Source: Trinickia dinghuensis (GTDB lineage Bacteria; Pseudomonadota; Gammaproteobacteria; Burkholderiales; Burkholderiaceae). From it: a stretch of 64,000 bases of DNA. Under the pieces are notes generated by a model. The model ran no database searches. It worked only from the letters and a program-made list of their open reading frames with translations, and was not told the origin of the DNA. Made by a program: the position numbers and the translations under genes. Each line of letters begins with the position of its first letter. The first letter of the stretch is position 1. Positions 16,006 through 25,500 of the stretch are shown here, piece after piece. The DNA lies in contig NZ_QRGA01000017.1 of the NCBI RefSeq assembly GCF_003367175.1, positions 62,001 to 126,000 on the forward strand, written 5' to 3'.

Positions 16006-17318
16006 TATTTTCGAGGTAAACATATTTCATCTAGAGTAAATATAATCGACTCGGGCAGCGTTACTTTTACTGGTGACGAATAAATTAGGAAATCACCCCC
16101 TCGATTAAATTTGTCTCGCCAGAAATTGTAATCGCTGTTGTGAATTGGATAGTATACATCTTGCTTCCTTAGATTCTTCTTGAATAGTCCGTTAATTATG
16201 TCAACCGGATATTTGAACCCGTTGTCGTAAACGGATGACATAAACGGTGTGGCGGGACGATCGCCGAACTGAAAATTGCCGCCCTTCTCTCCTGCAACAT
16301 TGTTTATGAAATCTGAGGCGACGGAGGCCGGGACGAGAATCATTCCATCTCTATTCCAGTGGCCAAGATACTGCGACGCTTCTTTCCCTGGTTTATCCGA
16401 AAAGGAGTAGCTGTCCCGGAGGTACACAAAGATTTCGGTCACTTCAGCGCTTGATTGGCAACAAAGAACCGGACTTGGAGGGTCATATCTGTAGTATTTA
16501 TCCGAATGCACGGTGACGCTAGCAATGGCTGCCACGTAATAAAAATTCCCCAATGAGGCCGTCAAATCACTCGGACCGAATCTATCATTCATCGTGTCAA
16601 GGGTCATGACCTTCATCATTTGAAATTGATAGTTTCTATGGAGAGTTTGGATGTCCCCGTTTGAAGCTTTCCAAGTGTCGAGGTTGCCTGTGTAAGCAAC
16701 TCCGCGAGCGATGAATTCCTTTGTTACGAAACGATGTATGGATCTCTTCAATTCGTGTATTGCGGCATCGTTGTGGATTGCCGATGCAAGCAATTTTCTT
16801 AGCTTTTCTTTTGCTCCACGATAGTTGAGTGTGAAATTTAGTGATACGGTATTTAAATCTACCATGTCATCTGGGTAAAAATCAGATGACCGAGCGGAGA
16901 GGAGGTGTTTTCGCCCATTGAACCACCGTCGCGCCAACTTGGCTGCGACACGAAAACCAGTTTTCTCCATCGCGTTGGGGATGTCGAGCATATCGAACGG
17001 AGGTGGCGTGCGGCAGTCGCGACTGTCGTCCTTGCTCGCGTCCACAGCCTCGGATTTCTCCCGGTCAGTAAGATGTGGCTCGTCGTTTATGTTTGTCTTC
17101 TGCTTACCGGCCCTCGGCCGGTCGCCCTTCGGCAACACAGGCGCAGGCGGTGGAGGCGGTGGCGGCGGCGGGGTCCACCCGCGAGGCGGCCTTTCCACGA
17201 GCACCCGAGCCTGCGGATTGTTCAGCGGCTTGCAGACGTCCTTTTTCCACTGTCTATCGCGCGAAAAGAAGCCGACCTTTTCCGGCTTGAAGTAATGAAT
17301 GCGATTGGGTGTTGTCAT
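16005..17318 (-). CDS. DUF6402 family protein, candidate T6SS cargo
   Basis: A 437-residue protein whose body (about residues 105-437) matches the DUF6402 pattern as I know it. Signatures are 'IPNAMEKTGFRVAAKLARRW', 'EIFVYLRDSYSFSDKPGKEA', 'SQYLGHWNRDGMI' and the C-terminal 'NRGGDFLIYSSPV'. The N-terminal 100 residues are linker-like with a run of nine prolines (about 51-59). No signal peptide is visible. Members of this family recur beside VgrG/T6SS genes in Burkholderia, so delivery by the T6SS at 31-56 kb is plausible but unproven. The biochemical activity is unknown to me. The gene is AT-richer than its surroundings, suggesting transfer, and is translationally coupled to a small partner. 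Confidence 0.82.
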   Translation of the reverse strand: MTTPNRIHYFKPEKVGFFSRDRQWKKDVCKPLNNPQARVLVERPPRGWTPPPPPPPPPAPVLPKGDRPRAGKQKTNINDEPHLTDREKSEAVDASKDDSRDCRTPPPFDMLDIPNAMEKTGFRVAAKLARRWFNGRKHLLSARSSDFYPDDMVDLNTVSLNFTLNYRGAKEKLRKLLASAIHNDAAIHELKRSIHRFVTKEFIARGVAYTGNLDTWKASNGDIQTLHRNYQFQMMKVMTLDTMNDRFGPSDLTASLGNFYYVAAIASVTVHSDKYYRYDPPSPVLCCQSSAEVTEIFVYLRDSYSFSDKPGKEASQYLGHWNRDGMILVPASVASDFINNVAGEKGGNFQFGDRPATPFMSSVYDNGFKYPVDIINGLFKKNLRKQDVYYPIHNSDYNFWRDKFNRGGDFLIYSSPVKVTLPESIIFTLDEICLPRK

Positions 17319-17677
17319 TGCGATTGCTTATCCTGCGTTTGATTCGAGTCGCATATCGTTTGCGACCGTGTACGGTTGCTTGCCCCATCGGGTGAAACGA
17401 ACACGCCGATGTGGAAGGAGAGTCCGCACTGTCGCGGGCCAGAAGGCCGCGCGGGACAAGAGTTCGGGCTGGGTTGCAGCGTAGCCCGCAGTGGTGGTCA
17501 TGTTGGCAAGCCTGCGCTACTATCGGACCGATTCACGTTTGCCTATGCTGTTCGGGTAGCCGACGCGCCTTATCCGCGCGCCTAGTCTTATTTCAAACAT
17601 CAGAATTGCGCTTTCGAAACGCCGTTTATTCCGATTGCCGCGAGCGTCCCTCGCACCGCCCCACGATCCCGATCGAA
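17319..17677. other. intergenic region without recognised gene
   Basis: 359 bp between the divergently transcribed DUF6402 gene and the MEKHLA gene. Several overlapping short frames exist, but none has a ribosome site or recognisable content. It should carry both promoters. Confidence 0.5.
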
Positions 17678-18145
17678 ATGTCTCAGCCGATTCCGCTCCA
17701 CAGCGATCCCGCTTTCTACCAGCTGCTGGCCGACAGCTACGCTCGGCTCCTTGGTCGCCCGCTGGTGCCGAACGCCATGTCCGTAACGGATGCCGCCGCA
17801 TGGCTCTACGAGCGCGCGCCATTCGCGGTGCTCGCGCACAACGTCGATCCCGATCCGGTCTTCATCTATGGAAACAAGGCCGCGCAGCAGAGATTCGGCT
17901 ACAGCTGGGATGAAATCACCCATCTACCGTCACGCCTCTCCGCCGAAGCCCCCAATCGCGAGGAGCGGCAGCAGTTCCTCGAGCGTGTGCGCAGGCTCGG
18001 CTACGAGACGGGTTACAAGGGCGTGCGCATCACCAAATCGGGCGAGCGCTTCATGATCGAGGAAGCGACGCTATGGCAGCTTCTCGATGCGGAGGGCAAA
18101 CTGCACGGGCAAGCGGTTGTCATCCCGCGCACGCGGGACATCTGA
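17678..18145 (+). CDS. MEKHLA-domain (PAS-like) protein
   Basis: A 155-residue single-domain protein. The stretch 'PFAVLAHNVDPDPVFIYGNK' followed by 'AAQQRFGYSWDEITHLPSRL' and a terminal 'LWQLLDAEGKLHGQAVVIP' is characteristic of bacterial MEKHLA proteins, a PAS-like sensor fold. No output domain is attached, so it would act by binding a partner or small ligand. The ATG at 17678 is the natural domain start; the frame continues upstream to 17411 without sensible sequence. It stands alone, with a stem-loop downstream. Confidence 0.85.
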   Translation: MSQPIPLHSDPAFYQLLADSYARLLGRPLVPNAMSVTDAAAWLYERAPFAVLAHNVDPDPVFIYGNKAAQQRFGYSWDEITHLPSRLSAEAPNREERQQFLERVRRLGYETGYKGVRITKSGERFMIEEATLWQLLDAEGKLHGQAVVIPRTRDI

Positions 18146-18216
18146 TATTCGCGAATCCGGTAGCAATAGGGCGGTGCGACAGGGCATTCGCCCTCTCGCA
18201 CATGGCTGGAAGCGTT

Positions 18217-18252
18217 GAGTCGAATGCGCACGCCGTTTGGCGCGTTCGACTC
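18217..18252. terminator. 13-bp stem-loop between converging genes
   Basis: GAGTCGAATGCGC (18217-18229) pairs with GCGCGTTCGACTC (18240-18252) with a single G-U pair and a 10-nt loop. It lies 71 bp after the MEKHLA gene and 68 bp before the end of the converging LivK-type gene. No T-run is present. Confidence 0.45.
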
Positions 18253-18320
18253 AGGACGAGAATCGCTTCAGATCACGCGGCGCTCGGTCGCCAACTCGAT
18301 GTGGAGTGGCAGTCGGGCCA

Positions 18321-19451
18321 TCACTTCTCGCCCTTCCCATAAGGAACGGGCAAACCGTCGCGGATCACGTACACCGTCGTGGGCGCGCCTACGAGGTCGC
18401 CTTTCTCGTCGAACGAGTACGTCCCGGCGATCCCCTTGTAGTGCTCCTTCTTCAATTGCGCGATGAGCTTGGCCTTATCCGTCGTCGTCCCGGCTTTCTT
18501 CATCGCGTCGGCGAGCATCATCACGCCGTCGTAGTAATTGACGCCGTAGACCTGCGGTTGCGTGTGATAGGTATCGAGGTACTTCTTCAGAAACGCCTTG
18601 CCCTCCGACGTCGAATCCAGCGCGACGCCGCCTTGCGAACAATAAACGATCGACGCCGCGGGCCCCGCGACCTTGCCCATGTCGGCCGAGCAAATGCCGT
18701 CGCCGCCGAGCAGTTTCGCGCGCAGCCCGCGCTCGCGCATCTGCTTGGCCATCGGTGCGCCTTGCGCCGCATAGCCGCCGAAAAAGATCACGTCGGGGTT
18801 CTTCGATTTGATCGTCGTGAGAATGCCGAGAAAATCGGTGGCTTGCGAATTCGTATACTCGCGATCGACGATCTTGATGTTGTTCTTTTTCGCTTCCTTG
18901 ATGAACTCCTCGGCTACGCCTTGCCCGTAAGCGGTTCGGTCGTCGATGACGGCCGCCGTCTTGGCTTTGAGTGTCTTCGCGGCGAAGTCGCCCATCGTCC
19001 CGCCGAGCTGCGAATCGTTCGCGCCGATACGGAAGATGTTGTTGAAGCCCTGCTTCGTGAGGTCGGGGTTCGAGGCAACGGGCAGCATCGGGATGCCCGC
19101 GGTGTTGTAGACACGAGACGCTGGAATGGCCACGCCGGAGTTATAAGGGCCGACCACCGCGACGACGTTCTTATCGACCAAGTTCTGTGCGACTTGCACG
19201 CCCACCTTCGGGTCGGCTTGATCATCCTCTGAAACCAACTTGAAAGTCACCGGCTTGCCTGCGACGGAGACCTTCTGTTGATTGAGTTCATCGATGGCCA
19301 GCCGCGCGCCGTTTTCGTTGTCTTTCCCGTTCGCCGCCTGAGGGCCCGTCAGCGGCGCCGAATGACCGATCAAGACGTCTTCCTGAGCCTGTGCCGCCGT
19401 CATGGCGCCGAATGCCGAGAGGACTGCGATGAGGGTTGTGAGGGAGCGCAT
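18321..19451 (-). CDS. branched-chain amino-acid ABC transporter substrate-binding protein (LivK-like)
   Basis: A 376-residue periplasmic binding protein. A signal peptide (residues 1-22, ending AAQAQ) precedes the mature start 'DVLIGHSAPLTGPQAANGKD', typical of the Leu/Ile/Val-binding family. Other signatures are 'VVAVVGPYNSGVAIPASRVY', 'FRIGANDSQLGGTMGDFAAK' and 'VIFFGGYAAQGAPMAKQM'. The start at 19451 is chosen because it begins the signal peptide. The ligand is probably a branched-chain or related amino acid. No permease (livHM) or ATPase (livGF) genes are adjacent, so it must work with components encoded elsewhere. Confidence 0.93.
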   Translation of the reverse strand: MRSLTTLIAVLSAFGAMTAAQAQEDVLIGHSAPLTGPQAANGKDNENGARLAIDELNQQKVSVAGKPVTFKLVSEDDQADPKVGVQVAQNLVDKNVVAVVGPYNSGVAIPASRVYNTAGIPMLPVASNPDLTKQGFNNIFRIGANDSQLGGTMGDFAAKTLKAKTAAVIDDRTAYGQGVAEEFIKEAKKNNIKIVDREYTNSQATDFLGILTTIKSKNPDVIFFGGYAAQGAPMAKQMRERGLRAKLLGGDGICSADMGKVAGPAASIVYCSQGGVALDSTSEGKAFLKKYLDTYHTQPQVYGVNYYDGVMMLADAMKKAGTTTDKAKLIAQLKKEHYKGIAGTYSFDEKGDLVGAPTTVYVIRDGLPVPYGKGEK

Positions 19452-19694
19452 GGTCCGTTCGAAATGGGGTGGATGGAAGAACCAATGTAGTCCACATTTC
19501 GGGAAAGCGAGAGAATTCAAAAATAAACCGGGCTTTATACCGCAAGCCACATGCAAGGTGTGACGGCGGTTGGATGCGGGTAAACTCTGCGTCGATTTCG
19601 ATAACGCGCCGTATTCGATAACCGGCTAGCGCGCCTTGTTCCCCGAAGGCACCGTGTATTGCGCCCCAACGCGATTGACTAACGAGGACTAACG

Positions 19695-20741
19695 ATGACA
19701 ATGCCCCGGCTTTTGCCGCCCTCTCGCCGCAGTCTACCGTTTCCGCATTGGATTGGCTTGATCGCACTAACGGCGATCCCCCTTGCGAGCCATGCGGCGA
19801 GCTTCGATTGCGCGAAGGCTGCTTCGCCGACCGAGAAGGCGATCTGCACGACACCGGAAGTCTCCCGGCTCGACAGCGAACTCGCTGCTGCCTGGAAAAA
19901 GGCGCTGGCAGATAGCCGCGACGTCTCGACGCTCAAGGCGGCCCAGCAGCGATGGCTTCATGAGCGCAACGCATGCGATAGCGCCGCTCCGTGCTTGAGC
20001 GACCGCTATCGCGAACGGCTCGCTCAGTTGGCGGGAACACCGCTTGCCACGAACCGCTGGGAGCAAACGTGGATGCTCGACGTCGACAATCCGACCGTAG
20101 GCGGTCAACTGACGTTCACCGGCAAGGCGCCGCATTTGTCGTTTGAGCTTTCCGTATACAACGGCGGCCATACCAGCGAGAGCGAGGGCGATGTCACGCT
20201 CGTCGGCGAAACGGCGAGTTATAGTAATTCGGACGGATGCAAGCTGACGTTCACGCGCGCGAATCAAACGATCGGGGTGACGGAGAACTCTGGTCCGACC
20301 GCATGCGGCGAAGCGATGGGCGTATCGTTCGGCGGCAAGTACGTGACGTTCGCCGCGTTCAATGCTAAACCGTCGGCGAATCTCGTCAGCCTCAAGGTCT
20401 TGGAAAACCGCGGCGAAGACGATGCGGCGCGTGCGTTGCTGGGAGCCGACTACGACACGCTGGTATCGACGATCAATCTCGGTAGCGGCACCGACGACCT
20501 GGATCATCTCGGGGCGCATGCGCAGAATTTTTTCGTGCGAGGTCTCGCGAACACGAATGCGGCGATCGTGATGAACAACGGCAGCCAGTTGTGGATCGGC
20601 TTGCTTGTGTTCGACAAGAGCAACAACGTGAGGATGCGTTATTACACGAATGTGCCCGCATGGAAGAAGCGGGTGCCGAAGACCATCCTCGCATGGCACG
20701 ATCAGATCGATAAAACTTATCCGATCGACATGATGCCGTGA
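19695..20741 (+). CDS. secreted protein with LprI-like N-terminal domain (DUF1311)
   Basis: A 348-residue exported protein. A signal peptide (about residues 1-32, '...ALTAIPLASHAAS') is followed by an LprI-type domain: 'FDCAKAASPTEKAICTTPEV', 'LDSELAAAWKKAL' and 'AQQRWLHERNACDS', with its conserved cysteines. The remaining 230 residues are a beta-rich region I do not recognise. The LprI family includes a lysozyme inhibitor, but most proteobacterial members have no proven role. The start lies right after a small direct repeat, 'gactaacgaggactaacg', which contains the GAGG ribosome site. A strong stem-loop follows the stop codon. Confidence 0.82.
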   Translation: MTMPRLLPPSRRSLPFPHWIGLIALTAIPLASHAASFDCAKAASPTEKAICTTPEVSRLDSELAAAWKKALADSRDVSTLKAAQQRWLHERNACDSAAPCLSDRYRERLAQLAGTPLATNRWEQTWMLDVDNPTVGGQLTFTGKAPHLSFELSVYNGGHTSESEGDVTLVGETASYSNSDGCKLTFTRANQTIGVTENSGPTACGEAMGVSFGGKYVTFAAFNAKPSANLVSLKVLENRGEDDAARALLGADYDTLVSTINLGSGTDDLDHLGAHAQNFFVRGLANTNAAIVMNNGSQLWIGLLVFDKSNNVRMRYYTNVPAWKKRVPKTILAWHDQIDKTYPIDMMP

Positions 20742-20745
20742 TTGG

Positions 20746-20787
20746 CGCGCGCTTGCGTCGGAAGGAAAGCGGCGACGCAAGCGCGCG
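20746..20787 (+). terminator. strong 15-bp stem-loop after the LprI-like gene
   Basis: CGCGCGCTTGCGTCG (20746-20760) and its perfect complement (20773-20787) flank a 12-nt purine-rich loop, beginning 5 bp after the stop codon. The stem is very stable but lacks a T-run. Confidence 0.55.
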
Positions 20788-20919
20788 ATCGATGAACTGC
20801 ATTTCCCGTGTCCGCGCACGCTTATAGCCGGTATTTGACCTAGCCCTCTTCCCTGAAGCAGCTAAAGAAAACCCGCGAGTTGCCGTTGATGGAGACAGCC
20901 AAACCGATATCTCGCGGGA

Positions 20920-22035
20920 ATGTTTCGACCCTTTTCTTTAGCACCTGTCCGCGTTCTCTCGTTGGGCGTTGTGTTCGTCGTAGTCCTTACGGCGCCGGCC
21001 GCCCACGCCGGCGACGCTTCTTCGATGTTCACCCTCAGCGGGTTCGGCACGCTCGGCGCGACGTACTCGAGCCTGCGCACGGCCGATTACGCCGGCGCGC
21101 CGTTCGAGCCCTATGGTGCCGGCGCGAGCCGCAATGTAGATTTCGCCGACGACTCTCGCATCGGCGTGCAATTGACCGCCAAATTCACGAGCCAGCTGTC
21201 GGCACTCGTCCAAGTCGTCTCGCACAACAACTACGACGACAGCTTCACGCCCACGCTCGAGTGGGCGAACCTGAACTATGCGTTCACGCCCGACCTCAAT
21301 GTGCGAGTCGGCCGGATCGAGTTGCCTACCTTCCTGACTTCCGACTATAGAGAAGTCGGCTACGCGAACCCATGGGTGCGCGTGCCGCCCGAGTTGTACG
21401 ACGTCGAGCCGATCTCGAACAGCGACGGCGTCGACGGGTCGTATCGGATGCACTTCGGTCCGGTGACGAACACGGTGCACCTGCTCTACGGCGAAAGCAC
21501 CTTCCACGTCGTGCCGGGGCCGCTGCGCGTACAAGGCACGGGCATCTTCGGCATATTCGATACGGTCGAATACCGCGCGTTGACGACGCACGTGGGCTAT
21601 CTTCACGCGCATGTCTCGGTGCCGTTTGCGACTGGAATGCCGGTCGCCGTCTATAGCGCGGCCGTCAGTCTCGACATGGAACGCTGGTTCGCGCAGGCCG
21701 AGATCGCGCGCGCGACCGTGGACGGTTTGACGCCCGGCTATGTCGCCGGCTATGCGACCGTGGGCTGGCGCGTCGGGAGATTCACGCCTTATGCGACCTA
21801 CGCGGTGGAGCATTCGCTCGATCGTCCGGTGCTGGCGCCGAACTTCAATACCGGGCAGCGTTCGGCATCGGCCGGCGTGCGCTGGGATTTCGCGAAGAAC
21901 CTGGATTTGAAAGTCCAGTACGACCGCGTCTGGACACCGGCGGGATCGACGGGGCTCTTCGTCAACGAGCAGCCGAATTTCCAGCTTGGCAGCGGCACCA
22001 ATGTGGTCACCGCAACCCTCGACTTCGTCTTCTGA
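20920..22035 (+). CDS. outer-membrane porin-like protein
   Basis: A 371-residue exported protein. A signal peptide ends at 'APAAHAGD' (about residue 31), and the mature part opens 'SSMFTLSGFGTLGATYSSLR', a classic porin first strand. Alternating amphipathic strands continue to the final 'GTNVVTATLDFVF', ending in the terminal phenylalanine required for outer-membrane insertion. It is the first gene of a unit with a small PstS-like protein and a GGDEF-EAL protein. Its role could be solute entry for the downstream periplasmic sensor. The substrate is unknown. Confidence 0.84.
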   Translation: MFRPFSLAPVRVLSLGVVFVVVLTAPAAHAGDASSMFTLSGFGTLGATYSSLRTADYAGAPFEPYGAGASRNVDFADDSRIGVQLTAKFTSQLSALVQVVSHNNYDDSFTPTLEWANLNYAFTPDLNVRVGRIELPTFLTSDYREVGYANPWVRVPPELYDVEPISNSDGVDGSYRMHFGPVTNTVHLLYGESTFHVVPGPLRVQGTGIFGIFDTVEYRALTTHVGYLHAHVSVPFATGMPVAVYSAAVSLDMERWFAQAEIARATVDGLTPGYVAGYATVGWRVGRFTPYATYAVEHSLDRPVLAPNFNTGQRSASAGVRWDFAKNLDLKVQYDRVWTPAGSTGLFVNEQPNFQLGSGTNVVTATLDFVF

Positions 22036-22045
22036 GGGGGGCGCG

Positions 22046-22483
22046 ATGAAACACTCGATACGAATTCTGTGGTCGACACTGGTCGGCGCCGCGCTGGGCC
22101 TCTGCACTTCGCTATGCGACGCGCAGCTCGTGGTGATCGTCTCCGCCAAGAGTCCGGTCAGTTCGCTGTCCGAAAACCAAGTGGCCGACATCTACCTTGG
22201 ACGCATGGGCCAGTTGCCCGGCGGCGCCCAAGTCGTACCGATCGATCTGGCCGACGACGCCGCGAATCGGGCGAAGTTCTACCGGATCGTTTGCGGCAAA
22301 TCACCCGCGCAACTGCGTGCGTATTGGTCGAAGCTCGTCTTCACGGGCAGTGGGCAGCCGCCGCGTGAAGTGGCCGATGCCGAAGCCATGAAAAAGCTGG
22401 TGGCGAGCGGCGCGAGCACGATCGGCTACGTCGATAGCAGCCAGCTCGACGCGAGCGTCAGAGCCGTGCTGACCTTGCAGTGA
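22046..22483 (+). CDS. small PstS-like periplasmic substrate-binding protein
   Basis: A 145-residue exported protein beginning MKHSIRILWSTLVGAALGLC with a signal peptide ending near 'CDAQ'. The rest ('SLSENQVADIYLGR', 'DLADDAANRAKFYRIVCGKS', 'LVASGASTIGYVDSS') matches the short single-lobe relatives of the phosphate-binding protein PstS. The ATG at 22046 has a GAGGGGGG ribosome site 11 bp after the porin stop. No pst transporter genes are adjacent. Sitting between a porin and a membrane GGDEF-EAL protein, it is more likely a signal-input subunit than a transport component. Ligand unverified. Confidence 0.82.
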   Translation: MKHSIRILWSTLVGAALGLCTSLCDAQLVVIVSAKSPVSSLSENQVADIYLGRMGQLPGGAQVVPIDLADDAANRAKFYRIVCGKSPAQLRAYWSKLVFTGSGQPPREVADAEAMKKLVASGASTIGYVDSSQLDASVRAVLTLQ

Positions 22484-22518
22484 CTTCGCACTGACCGCGC
22501 CCTCCATGCCCGATCCCT

Positions 22519-25500
22519 ATGAGCGATAGCGAATCCACCACAGGCCGTCGAGCTTCCTCCGTGCTACATCGGATGCAGGCGCGGGTGCGTGCGCTGATCG
22601 CGTTCGCGCGGCCGCGCTTGGCGGAGACCTGGGCGTGGTTTCCGCTGTTCGCCATCGTCGTGCTCGTGCTTGCTTGGGGGGCGTTGATCGACGTGCTCGA
22701 AGTCGAGCGTGCGGCGGTTACGTTCGCCGCCGTGAAGTCGAGCCGGGAACTGGCCGATACCTACGAAGCGCAAGTCGTGCGCAGTCTCGTATCGATCGAC
22801 CAGACGCTCAAGACCGTCGCGTACGCCTATGCGGTCAGCGGAAATGCCGCGCTGGCCGAGCTGCAGAACAGGGACATGCTGCCTTCGGCGATCGTTTTCC
22901 AAATGGCGATCACGAACAGCCGAGGCGACGTGACGGCCAGCACGCGAAGCCCGTCGCCGGGGAACGTCGCCGATCAGCCGTATTTTCTGGCGCAGCGGCA
23001 GAGCGATAGGCTGTTCATCAGTCGCACGAGGACCGACCGGGACTCGCATGCGCCGGCGCTGATCTTTAGCCGTCGATTGTCGGACGCCGCGGGCGCTTTC
23101 GCCGGCGTCGTCACGCTCGCCGTCGATCCGTCGTATTTCACGAGCAGCTACGATTCGCTGCGGATGGGCAGGCACGGCTTCCTCGGCTTGCTGGGTACGG
23201 ATGGATCGATGCGCGTGCAGCAGACCGGCGAGGACGTGTCGTGGGGCGCCAGGGTGCGGGCCGGCCTCGATAGCGCGGACGCGACAGAGGAGGTCGCGGA
23301 TCAGCCATGGGACGGCGGCGTCGAGCGCTTCACGAACGTGCGGGCGCTGCACGGGTTCCCGCTGGTGGCCATCGTCGGGCTGTCGCGCGACGAACAACTG
23401 GCGCGCTATCGGCACGATCGATGGGTGTATATCGGCGAAACGGCAGCCGGCAGTCTGCTGCTTGTGGTGCTGACGACGATCCTGAGCCTGAAGAGCCGCG
23501 AATTGCTGAGGAGTCGAGCGCGCGCGCGACGGCTGCGGCAAACGTACTTCGCGGCTTCCGACGCGAGCCGGGATGCCTTTTTCGTGTGGGAGCGCGTGCC
23601 TAGCGAAAGCGAAGGCGAGAGCTTGGCGAATGTGGTATCGCGCGCGTTTCAGGCGGCCGATTTCAGCTTCGTGCTGCGCGACGTCAGCAAGCGGGGCCTC
23701 GAGATGATGGGCAAGCCTCGCGAGGCGCTGATCGGCGCCTTGTCGGACGACGTGCTCCTCGATCTCGGCGAGGGCGGGACGTCGCGTGAGTTCGCCCAAG
23801 TGTTCGAGACGGGCGAGGTGGCCGAGCGCGAATGGCGGCATGTCCTGCCGGACGGTTCGCGCGTTTGGCTGCATCGGCAGCTGGTGCGCGTGGACGACGG
23901 CGTCGTCGCGATCGTGCGCGACGTAACCGCCCGCAAGCGTTCCGAGGTCATGCGCGCCGAGCAGAACCGCGTGCTGGAGATGATCGCGACGAGCACGCCG
24001 CTCGAGGATGTCCTGAGCGCGCTCATGCATTTGCTCGAATCGCAGATTCCCGACAGCGCGTGCGCGGTCATGCTGCGCGACGAGGACGGGCAGCATTTGC
24101 GTGTCGGCGCGGCGCCGAGCCTGCCCGCCGCCTTCAGCCAGTTGGCGAACGGCTGGACGATCGGCCCAGACGCCGGGCCGAGCGGCGTTGCGATCTATAC
24201 CCATCAGCCCGTTTCGATCGGCAACCTGCTCGCCAGCGTCCCTCATTGGGACTTCATCCAGAAAGCGCATATGCAGGAATACAGCGCGTGCCGGTCGATG
24301 CCGATCCTCTCGCATGAGGGCAGCGCGTTGGGCGCGCTCACGGTGTTCGCTCGCGGCGAGCGCACGCCCGACGAGATCGAAGCGCAGACGATGGCGATGG
24401 CGACGCGTATCGCGGGCATCGCGATCGAGCGCACCCGCGCCGAGGACAGCATTCGCCACATGGCGAATCACGATGCGCTGACGGGGCTGCCGAACCGCAC
24501 GCTGCTCGGGGACCGGTTGAGCCAGGCGCTCTTGCACGCGCGTCGTTATACACGCGGCGTCTCGGTCGCCTTCGTCGATCTCGACAACTTCAAGCTCATC
24601 AACGACAGTCTCGGTCACCATGCCGGCGACGAATTGCTGAAGACGATCGCGGGGCGCATGCGCGACTGCGTGCGCAGCACCGATACGGTCGTGCGTCTCG
24701 GCGGCGACGAATTCGTGTTGGTGCTGTTCGACGATCAGCTGGGCGAAGAGGAATTGAGAGCCGTGATCGAACGGCTGCGCAAAGCGATCTCGGAGCCAGT
24801 CCATTTGAATGGGCAAAGCTATAAAGTGACGTGCAGCATGGGCTTCGCGCGCTATCCGGGCGACGGCGAGGATGCGCAGACGCTGCTGATGAACGCCGAC
24901 GCCGCGATGTATCGCGCGAAGGAGATGGGTCGCAACAACTTCCAGTTCTATACGTCGGAGATGAACATCAAGGTGCACGAGCGGCTGCGCCGACGCGAGC
25001 AATTGCGGGTGGCGCTCGAGGAGAACCAATTCCGCTTGGTGTACCAGCCGCAAGTCGACGTGCGCACGGGGACGATCTTCGGCGTCGAGGCGCTGCTGCG
25101 CTGGGACCATCCGATCGAAGGGACGATCTCGCCGGCCGATTTCATTCCGATCGCCGAGGAAACCGGCTTGATCTTGCCGATCGGGGATTGGGTGCTCGAG
25201 ACGGCCTGCATGCAGAATCGCCGGTGGCAGGACGAGGGGTTGCCGCCGATCACGGTATCGGTGAATGTATCGGCTCACCAGTTCCTGCAGAAGCGGTGGA
25301 TCGACGAGGTGGCGAAGACGCTCGCGCGCACCGGTTTGGCGCCGCAGTACCTCGAACTCGAATTGACCGAGAGCCTGATCATGCGGGATTTGGAGGCTTC
25401 GATCGAAGCGATGCAGCGTCTAGAGGACATGGGCGTGCGGCTGTCGATCGACGATTTCGGCACTGGCTATTCGAGCCTGAGTGCGTTGAAGCACTTCCCG

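Noticed and set aside
22564-25278. 904-residue minus-strand open frame opposite the GGDEF-EAL gene
   Set aside because: Another antisense artefact. The plus-strand gene has intact GGDEF and EAL motifs.
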